From assembly GCF_001421765.1 (NCBI RefSeq), contig NZ_LMLA01000014.1:1-64000 (forward strand): 64,000 nucleotides of DNA, in the 5' to 3' direction. Position 1 is the first letter of the stretch; every line of letters begins with the position of its first letter. Shown piece after piece: positions 16,135 to 29,154 of this stretch. This DNA comes from Sphingomonas sp. Leaf32. GTDB lineage: Bacteria > Pseudomonadota > Alphaproteobacteria > Sphingomonadales > Sphingomonadaceae. Position numbers and translations under genes: made by a program. The notes below the pieces were generated by a model. That model saw only the letters and a list, made by a program, of their open reading frames with translations. It had not been told where the DNA came from and ran no database searches.

Positions 16135-16247
16135 CCGTTCGTCCTGAGTAGCCATTGAGCTTGTCGAAAGGGCGTATCGAAGGACGGCTGGCCAAGTGCT
16201 TCGATACGGGTCTTCGACTTAGCTCAGCCCCTACTCAGCACGAACGG
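16135..16247. repeat. Intergenic palindrome, family D, between lptA and lptB
   Basis: CCGTTCGTCCTGAGTAGCCA on the left mirrors the CTACTCAGCACGAACGG end on the right, with TATCGAAGGAC and CTTCGATACGGG in the middle. Related units are at 38224-38338 and 47268-47377. It fills most of the 284-base gap between lptA and lptB, so it may fold in the transcript and separate the expression of the two genes. No gene is seen in the gap. Confidence 0.85.
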
Positions 16248-16391
16248 TTTTGATTGGGCAACTTTCACCGGATTCCCCACCCGAACCACCGATCGACCCT
16301 TCCCTTTTCCGACCATCCCATGCAATAATCCTGCCAAAGTCGCGGCGATAACGTCGCGGTAACCATCGCCCAAGCGATCAGGACGTTGCCG

Positions 16392-17177
16392 ATGCCCGAC
16401 ACCACCCTGTTGACCCCTGCCAGCGAAGCACGCCCCTTCGCCGAGATTCCGTCGGATCGCGGGCTGTCGGTCGTGTCGATCGCCAAATCCTATGACAAGC
16501 GGGTGGTGCTGTCCGACGTGTCGATGTCAGTCGGGCGCGGCGAGGTCGTCGGCCTGCTCGGCCCCAATGGCGCGGGCAAGACGACCAGCTTCTATTCCGC
16601 CATGGGCCTCGTAAAGCCCGACGCCGGCCGCATCCTGCTGGACGGCGAGGATATCACCGCGCTGCCGATGTATCGCCGCGCGATCCTGGGGCTCGGCTAT
16701 CTGCCGCAGGAAACGTCGATCTTTCGCGGGCTGTCGGTCGAAAAGAACATCCTTGCCGTTCTCGAACTGGCCGAACCGGACAAGACGGCGCGCGCCGCGC
16801 GGCTCGAACAGCTCCTCGACGAATTCGGCCTCACCCGTCTGCGCACCGCGTCGGCCATGGCGCTGTCGGGCGGTGAGCGGCGCCGCGCCGAAATCGCCCG
16901 CGCGCTGGCTGCCAATCCGACGATCATCCTGCTCGACGAACCGTTCGCCGGGATCGATCCGATCTCGATCGCCGACATTCGCGATCTGGTGATCCAGCTC
17001 AAGTCGCGCGGCATCGGCGTGCTCATCACCGACCATAATGTCCGTGAGACGCTGGAAATCGTCGACCGCGCCTACATCATCTATGACGGGCGCGTGCTGT
17101 TCGCCGGATCGCCCGCCGAACTGGTCGCCGACGCCAATGTCCGCCGCCTGTATCTCGGCGAAGGGTTCGAGCTCTAA
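16392..17177 (+). CDS. lptB: LPS export ABC transporter ATPase LptB
   Basis: Cytoplasmic ATPase that powers LPS extraction by LptFG. The 261-residue product has Walker A GPNGAGKT (residues 57-64), the signature LSGGERRR (about 158) and Walker B IILLDEPFAG (about 179). The 25-residue N-terminal extension before the ABC core is longer than in E. coli (241 residues total). I use the ATG at 16392; a TTG two codons earlier is less likely. rpoN follows after 6 bases, a typical proteobacterial lptB-rpoN pairing. Confidence 0.95.
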   Translation: MPDTTLLTPASEARPFAEIPSDRGLSVVSIAKSYDKRVVLSDVSMSVGRGEVVGLLGPNGAGKTTSFYSAMGLVKPDAGRILLDGEDITALPMYRRAILGLGYLPQETSIFRGLSVEKNILAVLELAEPDKTARAARLEQLLDEFGLTRLRTASAMALSGGERRRAEIARALAANPTIILLDEPFAGIDPISIADIRDLVIQLKSRGIGVLITDHNVRETLEIVDRAYIIYDGRVLFAGSPAELVADANVRRLYLGEGFEL

Positions 17178-17183
17178 CCGCCC

Positions 17184-18671
17184 ATGAGCCTCGCCCCTCG
17201 CCTCGACCTGCGCCAGTCGCAATCGCTGGTGATGACGCCGCAGTTGCAGCAGGCGATCCGCCTGCTCGCGCTGTCGAACCTCGAGATCGAGGGGTTTATC
17301 GCCGAAGAGGTCGAGAAGAATCCGCTGCTCGATTCGGGCAGCGGCGGCGGCGATGACGATGGTTCCGCGTTCGAAGCGCCTGAAGCGCCCGCATCGTCCG
17401 ACCCCGCCGGATCGGACGAACTGCTCGGGATCGGTGCGGCGAGCGGCGAATCGCTCGACATCGATCTGGGCGACACCTTCCACCATGACAGCGCCTCGGA
17501 CGGGGTCGGCTCGCTCGACGGCGGCCTCGGCCTGTCGGCGACCGGCAGTGGCGGGTTCGAGGATGCGCCCGACCTCGACGCCTTTGCCAGCGACGACATC
17601 TCGCTCATCGACCATCTGCTGCAACAGGCCGGGACCGCCGTCGCCGGGGCCGACCTGTTCATCGCCAGCGCGATCATCGATCAGATCGACGAATGCGGCT
17701 ATCTGTCGGCCTCGCTGCTCGACATCGCCCACCGCCTCGGCGTACCGCTGGTGCGGGTCGAAGGCGTGCTGGGCATCGTCCAGACCTTCGATCCCAGCGG
17801 CGTCGGCGCGCGCAGCCTTGCCGAATGCCTGACGATCCAGGCGAAGGAGGTCGACCGCTACGACCCCTGCATGGCGCGACTGATCGACAATCTCGATCTC
17901 GTCGCGCGCGGCGCGCTGCCGCAACTGCGCCGCATCTGCGAGGTCGATGACGAAGACCTCGCCGACATGATCCGCGAACTGCGCTGCTATGATCCCAAGC
18001 CCGGCTGCCGCTTCGGCGGGGAACGCACGCAGTCGGTCGTCCCCGACCTGTTCGTCGCGCCGCGCAAGGACGGCTGGGCGGTCGAGATCAACGGTGCGAC
18101 CCTGCCGCGCGTGCTGGTCAATCGCGGCTATTTCGCCGAACTCAGCGCCAATGGCGACAAATCGTCGAAGGCATGGCTGTCCGACTGTCTCGCCAGCGCC
18201 AACTGGCTGGTGAAGGCGCTCGACCAGCGGCAGCGCACCATCCTGAAGGTCGCGACCGAGATCGTGAAGCAGCAGGAGGCGTTCTTCCGCCACGGTGTCG
18301 CCCATCTCCGCCCGCTGACGCTGGCCAAGGTGGCGGAGGTGATCGAGATGCACGAATCGACCGTCAGCCGGGTGACCTCGAACAAGTACCTCGCCTGCCC
18401 GCGCGGGCTGTTCGAGCTGAAATATTTCTTCACCTCGGCGATCCAGTCGGCCGATGGCGGCGAAGCGGTGTCGGCCCTCGCCGTCAAGGACGCGATCCGC
18501 ACCCTGATCGCGAACGAAGACCCCAAGAAGATCCTGTCCGACGACACGCTGGTCGAACTGTTGAACGCCAAGGGCTTCGACATCGCCCGGCGGACGGTCG
18601 CCAAATATCGCGAGGCGATCGGGCTGGGGTCGTCGGTACAACGGCGCCGGCAAAAGGCGCTGGGCAGGTAG
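17184..18671 (+). CDS. rpoN: RNA polymerase sigma-54 factor
   Basis: Alternative sigma factor for -24/-12 promoters that need AAA+ activators; commonly controls nitrogen assimilation and motility. The 495-residue product has region I (QSQSLVMTPQLQQAIRLLAL, residues 11-30), a long acidic Ser/Ala-rich region II (about 50-150), a core-binding domain, and the diagnostic RpoN box ARRTVAKYRE (residues 469-478). It starts 6 bases after lptB, so it is almost certainly read from the same message. Confidence 0.97.
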   Translation: MSLAPRLDLRQSQSLVMTPQLQQAIRLLALSNLEIEGFIAEEVEKNPLLDSGSGGGDDDGSAFEAPEAPASSDPAGSDELLGIGAASGESLDIDLGDTFHHDSASDGVGSLDGGLGLSATGSGGFEDAPDLDAFASDDISLIDHLLQQAGTAVAGADLFIASAIIDQIDECGYLSASLLDIAHRLGVPLVRVEGVLGIVQTFDPSGVGARSLAECLTIQAKEVDRYDPCMARLIDNLDLVARGALPQLRRICEVDDEDLADMIRELRCYDPKPGCRFGGERTQSVVPDLFVAPRKDGWAVEINGATLPRVLVNRGYFAELSANGDKSSKAWLSDCLASANWLVKALDQRQRTILKVATEIVKQQEAFFRHGVAHLRPLTLAKVAEVIEMHESTVSRVTSNKYLACPRGLFELKYFFTSAIQSADGGEAVSALAVKDAIRTLIANEDPKKILSDDTLVELLNAKGFDIARRTVAKYREAIGLGSSVQRRRQKALGR

Positions 18672-18781
18672 GGCTTTCCTACAGGGGACAGCCCTGCCAT
18701 CGTCGGCGGCGCTCTTTCCAACGTACATCCGCCACTCCGCCCAACGGGCAAGTGCACACGGCGCGCGAAATGCGCACGAGT

Positions 18782-18799
18782 GTGAACTTTGTGAACTTT
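18782..18799 (+). repeat. Nine-base tandem repeat upstream of the 241-residue protein gene
   Basis: GTGAACTTT occurs twice in a row in the 280-base gap after rpoN (18672-18951). The gap holds no gene. The repeat lies about 150 bases upstream of the next start and could be a regulator site; nothing else supports that. Confidence 0.4.
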
Positions 18800-18951
18800 G
18801 GCAGCGGACGCCGCTGCGATCGGCCCGATTCCGATGCGATTCCGGCAGGTTCGCTCCGGAACGGAATCGACCGCCCGCCGCCGTGCCCCGCAACCGACTA
18901 TGGCCCTGCCGGGGCGTATCTCCCGCGTTCGCATCGATCGGGGGAAAGATC

Positions 18952-19677
18952 ATGATTCGTCTGTTATTGCCGGCGGCGCTCGCCGGCCTGTCGCCGGCCG
19001 CCCACGCGCAGGCCACGGCACCCAGCGCGGAAGCCGTCAGCGCCGCGAAGGAAGGCGTCGTCACGACCACGACCGACGCCAATGGCGCGAAGGTCAAAAC
19101 CAAGCCCTATGCGCCCGCCGCGCTGCCCGACAATGAAACCGGCCGCCAGAAGTTCGGCGGCATCGATTTCGGCATCGGCGTCGCCTTCACCTATGACCTC
19201 GGCAACAACGAACGGATCAAGGAAGCGACGATCGTCGACAATATCGTCCGTGTCACCCGTACCGAAAATGTCCGTGCACGACTGATTCTCGAATCGCATT
19301 ATTTCTTCACGCCGCCGTCCGCCGCGCTTGGCAATTACAGCGGTGCGTTCTGCGACGAGATGAAGGACTATCCCGACCAGAAGGAGGATTGCGACAATCG
19401 GCGGAAGAGTTTCGGGATCGGCCCATTCATGGCGATCCAGCCGGGCACCGACAACATCATCGATGCGATCGGTGCCGGGGTCATGATCGGTCTGCGTCGC
19501 CGCCAGGAGAACTCGGCCAGCTTCAACATCGGCATCGGCATCCTCTACGACGTCAACACGCAGATTCTGGGTGACGGCTTCGTGGAAAATCAGGCCCCGC
19601 CCGGCAAGGAAACCGAAGTCCGCTTCCGTCGCGGGTCGCAAAGCGGCCTGCTCATCATGACGTCCTATTCGTTTTAG
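18952..19677 (+). CDS. Secreted or outer-membrane protein of unknown function
   Basis: A 241-residue exported protein. The signal peptide (MIRLLLPAALAGLSPAAHAQ) is clear and the ATG at 18952 has GGGGGAAAG upstream. After an Ala-rich stretch, residues 65-241 contain alternating hydrophobic strands (GGIDFGIGVAFTYDL, SFGIGPFMAIQPG, GIGVMIGL-like repeats) and a final Phe (SYSF), the usual C-terminus for beta-barrel outer-membrane proteins. A small barrel is therefore likely. The two cysteines near residues 142 and 154 may form a disulfide. No named family is recognised. Confidence 0.75.
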   Translation: MIRLLLPAALAGLSPAAHAQATAPSAEAVSAAKEGVVTTTTDANGAKVKTKPYAPAALPDNETGRQKFGGIDFGIGVAFTYDLGNNERIKEATIVDNIVRVTRTENVRARLILESHYFFTPPSAALGNYSGAFCDEMKDYPDQKEDCDNRRKSFGIGPFMAIQPGTDNIIDAIGAGVMIGLRRRQENSASFNIGIGILYDVNTQILGDGFVENQAPPGKETEVRFRRGSQSGLLIMTSYSF

Positions 19678-19683
19678 GACCTG

Positions 19684-19831
19684 ACCGTTCGGTTCGAGCA
19701 GCTTCGAGCCTGTTGAGAAGCGTCCGTCGAGAACCCGTGCCCTGAGCGAAACCCTGACAGGTCACCCCGGCGGAACCCCGTTCTCGATACGCGCTCTCGA
19801 CAAGCTCGATCGCTACTCGAACCAAACGGTA
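19684..19831. repeat. Intergenic palindrome, outer type of family D
   Basis: ACCGTTCGGTTCGAGCAGCT on the left and the complementary GCTACTCGAACCAAACGGTA end on the right flank a middle section rich in TCGAGAACC and TCTCGA. It lies between the convergent 241-residue protein and GST genes. The same outer arms occur at 38162-38417, where another palindrome is inserted within them. Confidence 0.8.
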
Positions 19832-19847
19832 AGGGGCAAAAGCGGCG

Positions 19848-20519
19848 TCAGACGTCCAGCTTCTCATAATCCGCCGGCGGTGGCACGCCTTCCATCCGCT
19901 CGGCCAGCAGCGGGCGGAAGCTCGGGCGGCTCTTCATGCCGACATACCAGCGCTTCGCCAAATCGTGCGTCTTGAAGTCGATCCCGCCCAGATAGTCGGC
20001 GATCGAAATCTGTGCAGCGGCCGCGAGATCGGCGAGGCTCATCGTCGCGCCGCCGATCCACTGCCGATGGTCGAGCAGATAGTCGATATAATCGAGATGC
20101 TCGACCGCCGCCTTCATCGCCTCGCGCAGCACCCGCGTATCGGGCGTCTGGCGGTGGACGATGCGCTTCTCCATCCGCTCCATCAGCAACGGACCGGTGA
20201 TCTCGCGATAGAATTGCGTGTCGAACCACGTCACCAGCCGTCGCTGTTCGGCGCGGTCGGCGGCGCTGCCGTTCAGCATGGCGGGCTTGTCGCCCGTCTC
20301 CTCGATATATTCGCAGATCGCCATCGAATCGATCAGCCGGATGCCGGCCGCGTCGTCGATCATCACCGGGGTCTGCCCGGCGGGGTTGATGTGCAGGAAC
20401 TCGTCGCGCCGCGCCCAGGGCGATTCGCGCACCGGCTGATACCCGATGCTCTTTTCCGCCAGCAACAGGCGGACTTTACGCGAAAAAGGACATAGCGGGA
20501 ATTGCAGGAGCTGCCACAT
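19848..20519 (-). CDS. Glutathione S-transferase family protein
   Basis: Cytosolic detoxification or isomerase-type GST, 223 residues. The N-terminal thioredoxin-like domain has FPLCPFSRKVRLLLAEK (residues 7-23, catalytic Cys/Ser region at CPFS) and the cis-Pro and glutathione-binding NPAGQTPVMIDD and IDSMAICEYIEE motifs; the all-helical C-terminal domain follows. The CPFS motif suggests an omega/beta-like thiol type. The start ATG at 20519 lies close to the divergent start of the YdjM-like gene. Substrate unknown. Confidence 0.9.
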   Translation of the reverse strand: MWQLLQFPLCPFSRKVRLLLAEKSIGYQPVRESPWARRDEFLHINPAGQTPVMIDDAAGIRLIDSMAICEYIEETGDKPAMLNGSAADRAEQRRLVTWFDTQFYREITGPLLMERMEKRIVHRQTPDTRVLREAMKAAVEHLDYIDYLLDHRQWIGGATMSLADLAAAAQISIADYLGGIDFKTHDLAKRWYVGMKSRPSFRPLLAERMEGVPPPADYEKLDV

Positions 20520-20564
20520 GGTCCCGTGTTAGGCGGCGCGGTTGCGCGGCGGAAGGGGATTCGT

Positions 20565-21128
20565 GTGGGGTTGCTCGCAAGCCTGTTGTGGTTGGTCGCG
20601 GCGATCGTCCTGGCCGACCGGTCGCAGCGGCCCTTCGTACAGGCGGCGGCGGTCGTCGCGGCGGGCATCGCGGGCACGACGCTGCCCGATCTCGACCTGC
20701 TGCTGCCGATCGGGCACCGCAGCGCGCTCACCCATTCGCTGCTGCCGCTGGCGCTGGCGTGCTTCGCCCGGCATTGGCGACCGGTCATGGCCGGGCTGGC
20801 GATCGGGATTGGCCTGCACCTCGCCGCCGACAGCTTTCCCAACGCGATGCGCGGCTATGCGACCGTCAAGCTGCCCGGCATCGGGTCGCTCGGCACCACC
20901 GGTTCCTATGTCTGGCTCGGGATGCAGGCGCTCGCGGCGACGCTTGCCGGATCGGTGCTGCTGGCAGCGGCGCTGCCGGTGCGCGCCGCGCTGCTGGCGG
21001 CGGCGGCACTGGTGCTGGTCGGCATCGCCTATCTGTTTGCCACCGATGGCGGCTGGCCGGCGCTTGCCGTCTATGCGGCGTTCGGCTGGCTGGCGATCCG
21101 GCGCGGGGCGGGACGCGCATCCGGCTAA
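20565..21128 (+). CDS. YdjM/YbcI-like (DUF457) membrane metal-dependent hydrolase
   Basis: Putative membrane hydrolase of the YdjM family. The 187-residue product has about five membrane segments and the family metal motifs: DLDLLLP and GHRSALTHSLLP (about residue 44) plus HLAADSFP (about residue 85). I prefer the GTG at 20565, which has GGAAGGGG upstream; an ATG at 20502 would overlap the divergent GST start by 18 bases. Some YdjM homologues respond to DNA damage, but no LexA site was found here. It is 23 bases upstream of the STAS-like gene. Confidence 0.78.
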   Translation: MGLLASLLWLVAAIVLADRSQRPFVQAAAVVAAGIAGTTLPDLDLLLPIGHRSALTHSLLPLALACFARHWRPVMAGLAIGIGLHLAADSFPNAMRGYATVKLPGIGSLGTTGSYVWLGMQALAATLAGSVLLAAALPVRAALLAAAALVLVGIAYLFATDGGWPALAVYAAFGWLAIRRGAGRASG

Positions 21129-21151
21129 CCGGCTGGCAAGGTTTTTTCACT

Positions 21152-21565
21152 ATGCCAGTCGCTATGGAAGCGACATTTTCGATCGTCAATGATGCGCCAC
21201 GCGGGTTGATGCGGATCACCATGGCTGGCTTTTTCGCCGAGGCCGACATCGCCCGGTTCGTGGCCGCCCGCGACCGCGAACTTGCCGCGCTGGGCACGCG
21301 CGCGAACGAGCATCTGACGCTGGTCGACATTCGTGCGATGGACATCCAGGCGGCGCAAAGCGTGGCGGCGTTTCAGCAATTGCTCGCCGATCCGCGCACC
21401 GCTTCGCGCCGGATCGCCTTCTTGGTCGGACGCTCGCTGGCGGCGATGCAGATCCGACGCGCCGCGCAGGGTCGCGACACCCGCTATTTCGCGGAACTCG
21501 ACGAAGCCGAAGACTGGCTGCTCGCAACCCATCCCACGGAGCGGACGGCGTACCGGGCCGGCTGA
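21152..21565 (+). CDS. STAS/SpoIIAA-like domain protein, unknown function
   Basis: A 137-residue soluble protein with alternating strands and amphipathic helices (LMRITMAGFFAEADIARFVA, HLTLVDIRAMDIQ, RRIAFLVGRSLAAMQ) in the order of SpoIIAA-like/STAS proteins. These often bind lipids or nucleotides or act as anti-anti-sigma factors, but a phosphorylatable Ser cannot be assigned. The first ATG (21152) is followed by another at 21164. It follows the YdjM-like gene by 23 bases and converges on gltB. Confidence 0.6.
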   Translation: MPVAMEATFSIVNDAPRGLMRITMAGFFAEADIARFVAARDRELAALGTRANEHLTLVDIRAMDIQAAQSVAAFQQLLADPRTASRRIAFLVGRSLAAMQIRRAAQGRDTRYFAELDEAEDWLLATHPTERTAYRAG

Positions 21566-21578
21566 CCGACCCGGTACG
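21549..21578. terminator. Inverted repeat between convergent STAS-like and gltB genes
   Basis: CGTACCGGG and CCCGGTACG form a 9-base stem around a 12-base loop. It includes the end of the STAS-like gene and lies just past the gltB stop. No T-run is present on either strand, so a terminator role is a position-based guess. Confidence 0.45.
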
Positions 21579-21583
21579 ATCGA

Positions 21584-26109
<4,526 letters not shown>

Positions 26110-26113
<4 letters not shown>

Positions 26114-26715
26114 TCGTCTTCGCCCTTCGGCTTGGGAGGCTTCGGCAGGTGCGCGGTCGCAGCCTCGACCTTCTTCATGATGCGTGGCATTTCCTGCATC
26201 ATCATCGGCATCGCCTTCATCATCTCACCCATGATCTCGGGGTCGGCGAACAGCGATATGAACTGCTCGCCGAACGCCTTGCCCGAGGAGGTGGCGAAGA
26301 ACGCATTGAGATCGCCCAGCTGCCGCGTGTCGAACCGGCGCGCCAGCGCACGGGCCATGCCGATGCGCAGCGACGGCTCCATGCGGGCCATCAGCGGCCC
26401 CATCTCTTCGCCCATGACGCGGCTCATGATGCGCAGCCGTTCGTCGAACGCGGGATCGGCGGCGCGCGCCTTCTCCCGGCCGCCCGGCATCGCCACATCC
26501 ATATTGGCGACCATCGCGTCCATCATCGCCGGAAACTGCTTCTGCATCAGCCGCAGATAGACGCCCTCCGGCACCAGCACGACGACGGTCTTCTCGGCCA
26601 GGGCGAGGCGCGCCGGATCGACCGGCTGCACGGCGGCAGCAGGTGCGACCGGAGCCTGCGCCAGCGCGGGCGTGGCGCCCAGCAGCGTGGCGGTGAGGAG
26701 TAGGAGCGCCTTCAT
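26110..26715 (-). CDS. Exported DUF2059-family protein
   Basis: A 201-residue periplasmic protein of unknown function. A signal peptide (MKALLLLTATLLGATPALAQ) is followed by a helical region carrying the DUF2059 pattern (FDTRQLGDLNAFFATSSGKA about residue 125), often a C-terminal domain in small exported proteins, ending in a Pro/Lys/Glu tail (PKPPKPKGEDE). It sits between gltD and gltB with ATGA overlaps at both ends, an unusual position. A link to glutamate synthase would be surprising because that enzyme is cytoplasmic. Regulatory or chance insertion is equally possible. Confidence 0.85.
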
Positions 26716-28157
26716 GCCGCCACCTTCGCGGCCTTGGCCTTCGCCTTGAGGTATGCGTGCATCCGCTCGGTCACGTCGCGGCCGTCACGGATCGCCCACA
26801 CTACCAGCGAAGCGCCACGCACGATGTCACCGGCCGCGAACACGCCATCGAGCGAGGTCATCATCGACTTGCCATCGACCCGCACCGTGCCCCAGCGCGT
26901 CACCCCCAGTTCGGGCGCGTCGAACAATGTCGGGAGGTCTTCGGCATCGAATCCCAACGCCTTCACCACCAGATCGGCGTCGAGCACGAACTCGTTGCCC
27001 GGATCGGCCTCCGGCGCGCGGCGGCCCGACGCATCGGGTGCGCCCAGACGCATGCCGGTCGCGCGGACCTGCACCACCTGTCCGTCGCGGTCGTCGAACG
27101 CGGCGGGGGCGGAAAGCCAGACGAACTCGACGCCCTCTTCCTCGGCATTGGCGACTTCGCGCTGCGATCCGGGCATGTTGGCGCGGTCGCGGCGATATAG
27201 GCACTTCACCGACGTCGCCCCCTGGCGGATGGCGGTGCGAACACAGTCCATCGCGGTGTCGCCACCGCCGACCACGACGACATTCTTGCCCGCCGCGTTG
27301 AGCGACCCGTCGTCATAGGCCGGCACGCTGTCGCCGAAGCCGACCTTGTTCGACGCGGTCAGGTAATCGAGCGCATCGACCACGCCACCGCTGCCGACAC
27401 CCGGTGCCTTGATCGCGCGGGGGCGGTACACGCCGGTCGCGATCAGGATCGCGTCATGCTTTTGCCGCAGCTCGTCGAGCTTGGCATCGCGGCCGACCTC
27501 GAACCCTTCGTGGAAGACGATGCCGCCTTCCTTCAGCCGTTCGACACGGCGCATCACCACCGGCTTCTCCAGCTTGAAGCCCGGAATGCCATAGGTCAGC
27601 AGCCCGCCCGCCCGATCGTAGCGGTCATAGACATGGACGTCGTAGCCGAGGTTGCGCAGCCATTCCGCCGCCGCCAACCCCGCCGGTCCCGCGCCGACGA
27701 TGCCGACCGACTGCCCGCGTGCCGGACCGACCGCGACCGGTTCGACCCAACCCTTTTCCCAGGCGGTGTCGGTGATGAACTTTTCGACCGACCCGATGGT
27801 GACCGCACCGTGCCCCGAAAATTCGATGACGCAATTTCCCTCGCACAGCCGGTCCTGCGGGCAGATGCGGCCGCAGATCTCGGGCATGGTCGAGGTGCTG
27901 TTCGACAGCTGATACGCTTCCTGCAACCGCCCCTCGGCGGTCAGGCGCAGCCAGTCGGGGATATGGTTGTGTAGCGGGCAATGCACCGAGCAATAGGGGA
28001 CGCCACATTGCGAGCAGCGTCCCGCCTGATCCTCGGCGGTCGGCGGGGCATAACGCTCCGCGATCTCGCGGAAATCCTCCGCCCGCAATTCGGGTTCGCG
28101 CTTTGCAGGATAGGACTGCGGACGCGAAACGAACTTCAACATTGCTTGATCGGCCAT
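26712..28157 (-). CDS. gltD: Glutamate synthase small subunit (GltD)
   Basis: NADPH-oxidising beta subunit of glutamate synthase. The 481-residue product has N-terminal 4Fe-4S cysteine motifs (CSQCGVPYCSVHCPLHNHIP, and CGRICPQDRLCEGNCV), an FAD Rossmann motif GIVGAGPAGLAAAEWL (about residue 150) and an NADPH motif VVVVGGGDTAMDCV (about residue 285). The ATG at 28157 follows CGGAGGGC; an ATG nine codons upstream is weaker. It is the first gene of the unit with DUF2059 and gltB. The region above it (28158-28308) is AT-rich and probably holds the promoter; no clear -24/-12 site was found. Confidence 0.97.
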   Translation of the reverse strand: MADQAMLKFVSRPQSYPAKREPELRAEDFREIAERYAPPTAEDQAGRCSQCGVPYCSVHCPLHNHIPDWLRLTAEGRLQEAYQLSNSTSTMPEICGRICPQDRLCEGNCVIEFSGHGAVTIGSVEKFITDTAWEKGWVEPVAVGPARGQSVGIVGAGPAGLAAAEWLRNLGYDVHVYDRYDRAGGLLTYGIPGFKLEKPVVMRRVERLKEGGIVFHEGFEVGRDAKLDELRQKHDAILIATGVYRPRAIKAPGVGSGGVVDALDYLTASNKVGFGDSVPAYDDGSLNAAGKNVVVVGGGDTAMDCVRTAIRQGATSVKCLYRRDRANMPGSQREVANAEEEGVEFVWLSAPAAFDDRDGQVVQVRATGMRLGAPDASGRRAPEADPGNEFVLDADLVVKALGFDAEDLPTLFDAPELGVTRWGTVRVDGKSMMTSLDGVFAAGDIVRGASLVVWAIRDGRDVTERMHAYLKAKAKAAKVAA

Positions 28158-28308
28158 GATGCCCTCCGGACACCCGGAAAGCATATTTTAACGCCAGAGT
28201 CACGCAACAAACAGTCTTTATGTAAGCTATACTGACCTAGTTTTCATAGTCATAAACGCTCATAATCAAGAATAATTCGCAACAAGGACTTTTAAGGCCG
28301 AAACGGTC

Positions 28309-29154
28309 CTATGCCAGCGCGGCGATACGTCCTTGCGACAACAGGTAAATCAGCGCGCCGCCCAGTAGGACGCGATAGATCACGAACACCATATAGCCGC
28401 GCGTTGACACGAGCTTCAGGAATCCGACGATCGATGCATATCCCACGACGAACGAGATGATCGTGGCCAGCAGCGTCGGTCCCGGTCCGTAAGGACCGAA
28501 CTGTCCCCAGGTCTTGAGCAGCTGGTACAGCCCCGATGCCAGCACGGCGGGAATGGCGAGCAGGAACGAATAACGTGCCGCCGCTTCGCGGGTGAAGCCC
28601 ATGAACAGCCCGGCGGTGATCGTCCCGCCCGAGCGCGAGACGCCCGGCAGCAACGCCATCGCCTGCGCGAAGCCGAACACGATGCCGCTGCCCCAGCGCA
28701 GCCGGTCGATGCCCCAGCGCCGCCGCCCGACGACATCGGCGATTCCCAGCAGGATGCCGAAGCCGATCAGGCTGAACGCGGTGAACCACAGGTTGCGCAG
28801 CGACGTCTCGATCGCATCCTTGAACAGCAACCCCAGCACGACGATCGGCAGCGTACCGACGACCACCAGCCAGCCCATGCGCGCATTGTCGCGCGCCGCC
28901 TTATCCTGATGCCCGGCGAACTGGCCCAGCCATGCCATGGCGATGCGCCAGATGTCCTTGCGGAAATACAGCAGCACCGCCGCTTCGGTCCCGATCTGGA
29001 TGATCGCGGTGAACGCCGCCCCCGGATCGGTGTGCGAGGGCAGGAACGCTCCGGCGATGCGCAGATGCGCGCTGGACGACACCGGCAGGAACTCGGTCAG
29101 CCCCTGGATGATGCCGAGGATCGCGGCTTCCAGCCACGCGGTTGCAGGGTTCAC
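28309..29154 (-). CDS. uppP: Undecaprenyl-diphosphatase (UppP/BacA)
   Basis: Inner-membrane enzyme that recycles undecaprenyl diphosphate to the monophosphate carrier for peptidoglycan and O-antigen synthesis; overexpression gives bacitracin resistance. The 281-residue product has the two catalytic motifs LTEFLPVSSSAHLRI (residues 19-33) and ALLPGVSRSGGTIT, with eight or so membrane segments. The start is a GTG at 29154 that overlaps the stop of the upstream NDUFA9-like gene by four bases, implying coupled translation. Confidence 0.95.
   Translation of the reverse strand: MNPATAWLEAAILGIIQGLTEFLPVSSSAHLRIAGAFLPSHTDPGAAFTAIIQIGTEAAVLLYFRKDIWRIAMAWLGQFAGHQDKAARDNARMGWLVVVGTLPIVVLGLLFKDAIETSLRNLWFTAFSLIGFGILLGIADVVGRRRWGIDRLRWGSGIVFGFAQAMALLPGVSRSGGTITAGLFMGFTREAAARYSFLLAIPAVLASGLYQLLKTWGQFGPYGPGPTLLATIISFVVGYASIVGFLKLVSTRGYMVFVIYRVLLGGALIYLLSQGRIAALA

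Noticed and set aside
12274..16155. A very long minus-strand reading frame (1293 codons) covering terC, RNase D, lptC and lptA on the opposite strand
   Set aside because: Only the part up to 13131 (the cold-shock protein) has family signatures. The rest is Arg/Gly/Asp/His-rich antisense noise typical of high-GC DNA and lies opposite well-supported genes.
16527..19103. An 858-codon minus-strand reading frame opposite lptB and rpoN
   Set aside because: No recognisable domain; composition is that of a shadow frame. The plus-strand genes have clear motifs.
28158..28308. Possible sigma-54 promoter upstream of gltD
   Set aside because: No GG-N10-GC spaced motif fits; only AT-rich sequence with weak -10-like hexamers.
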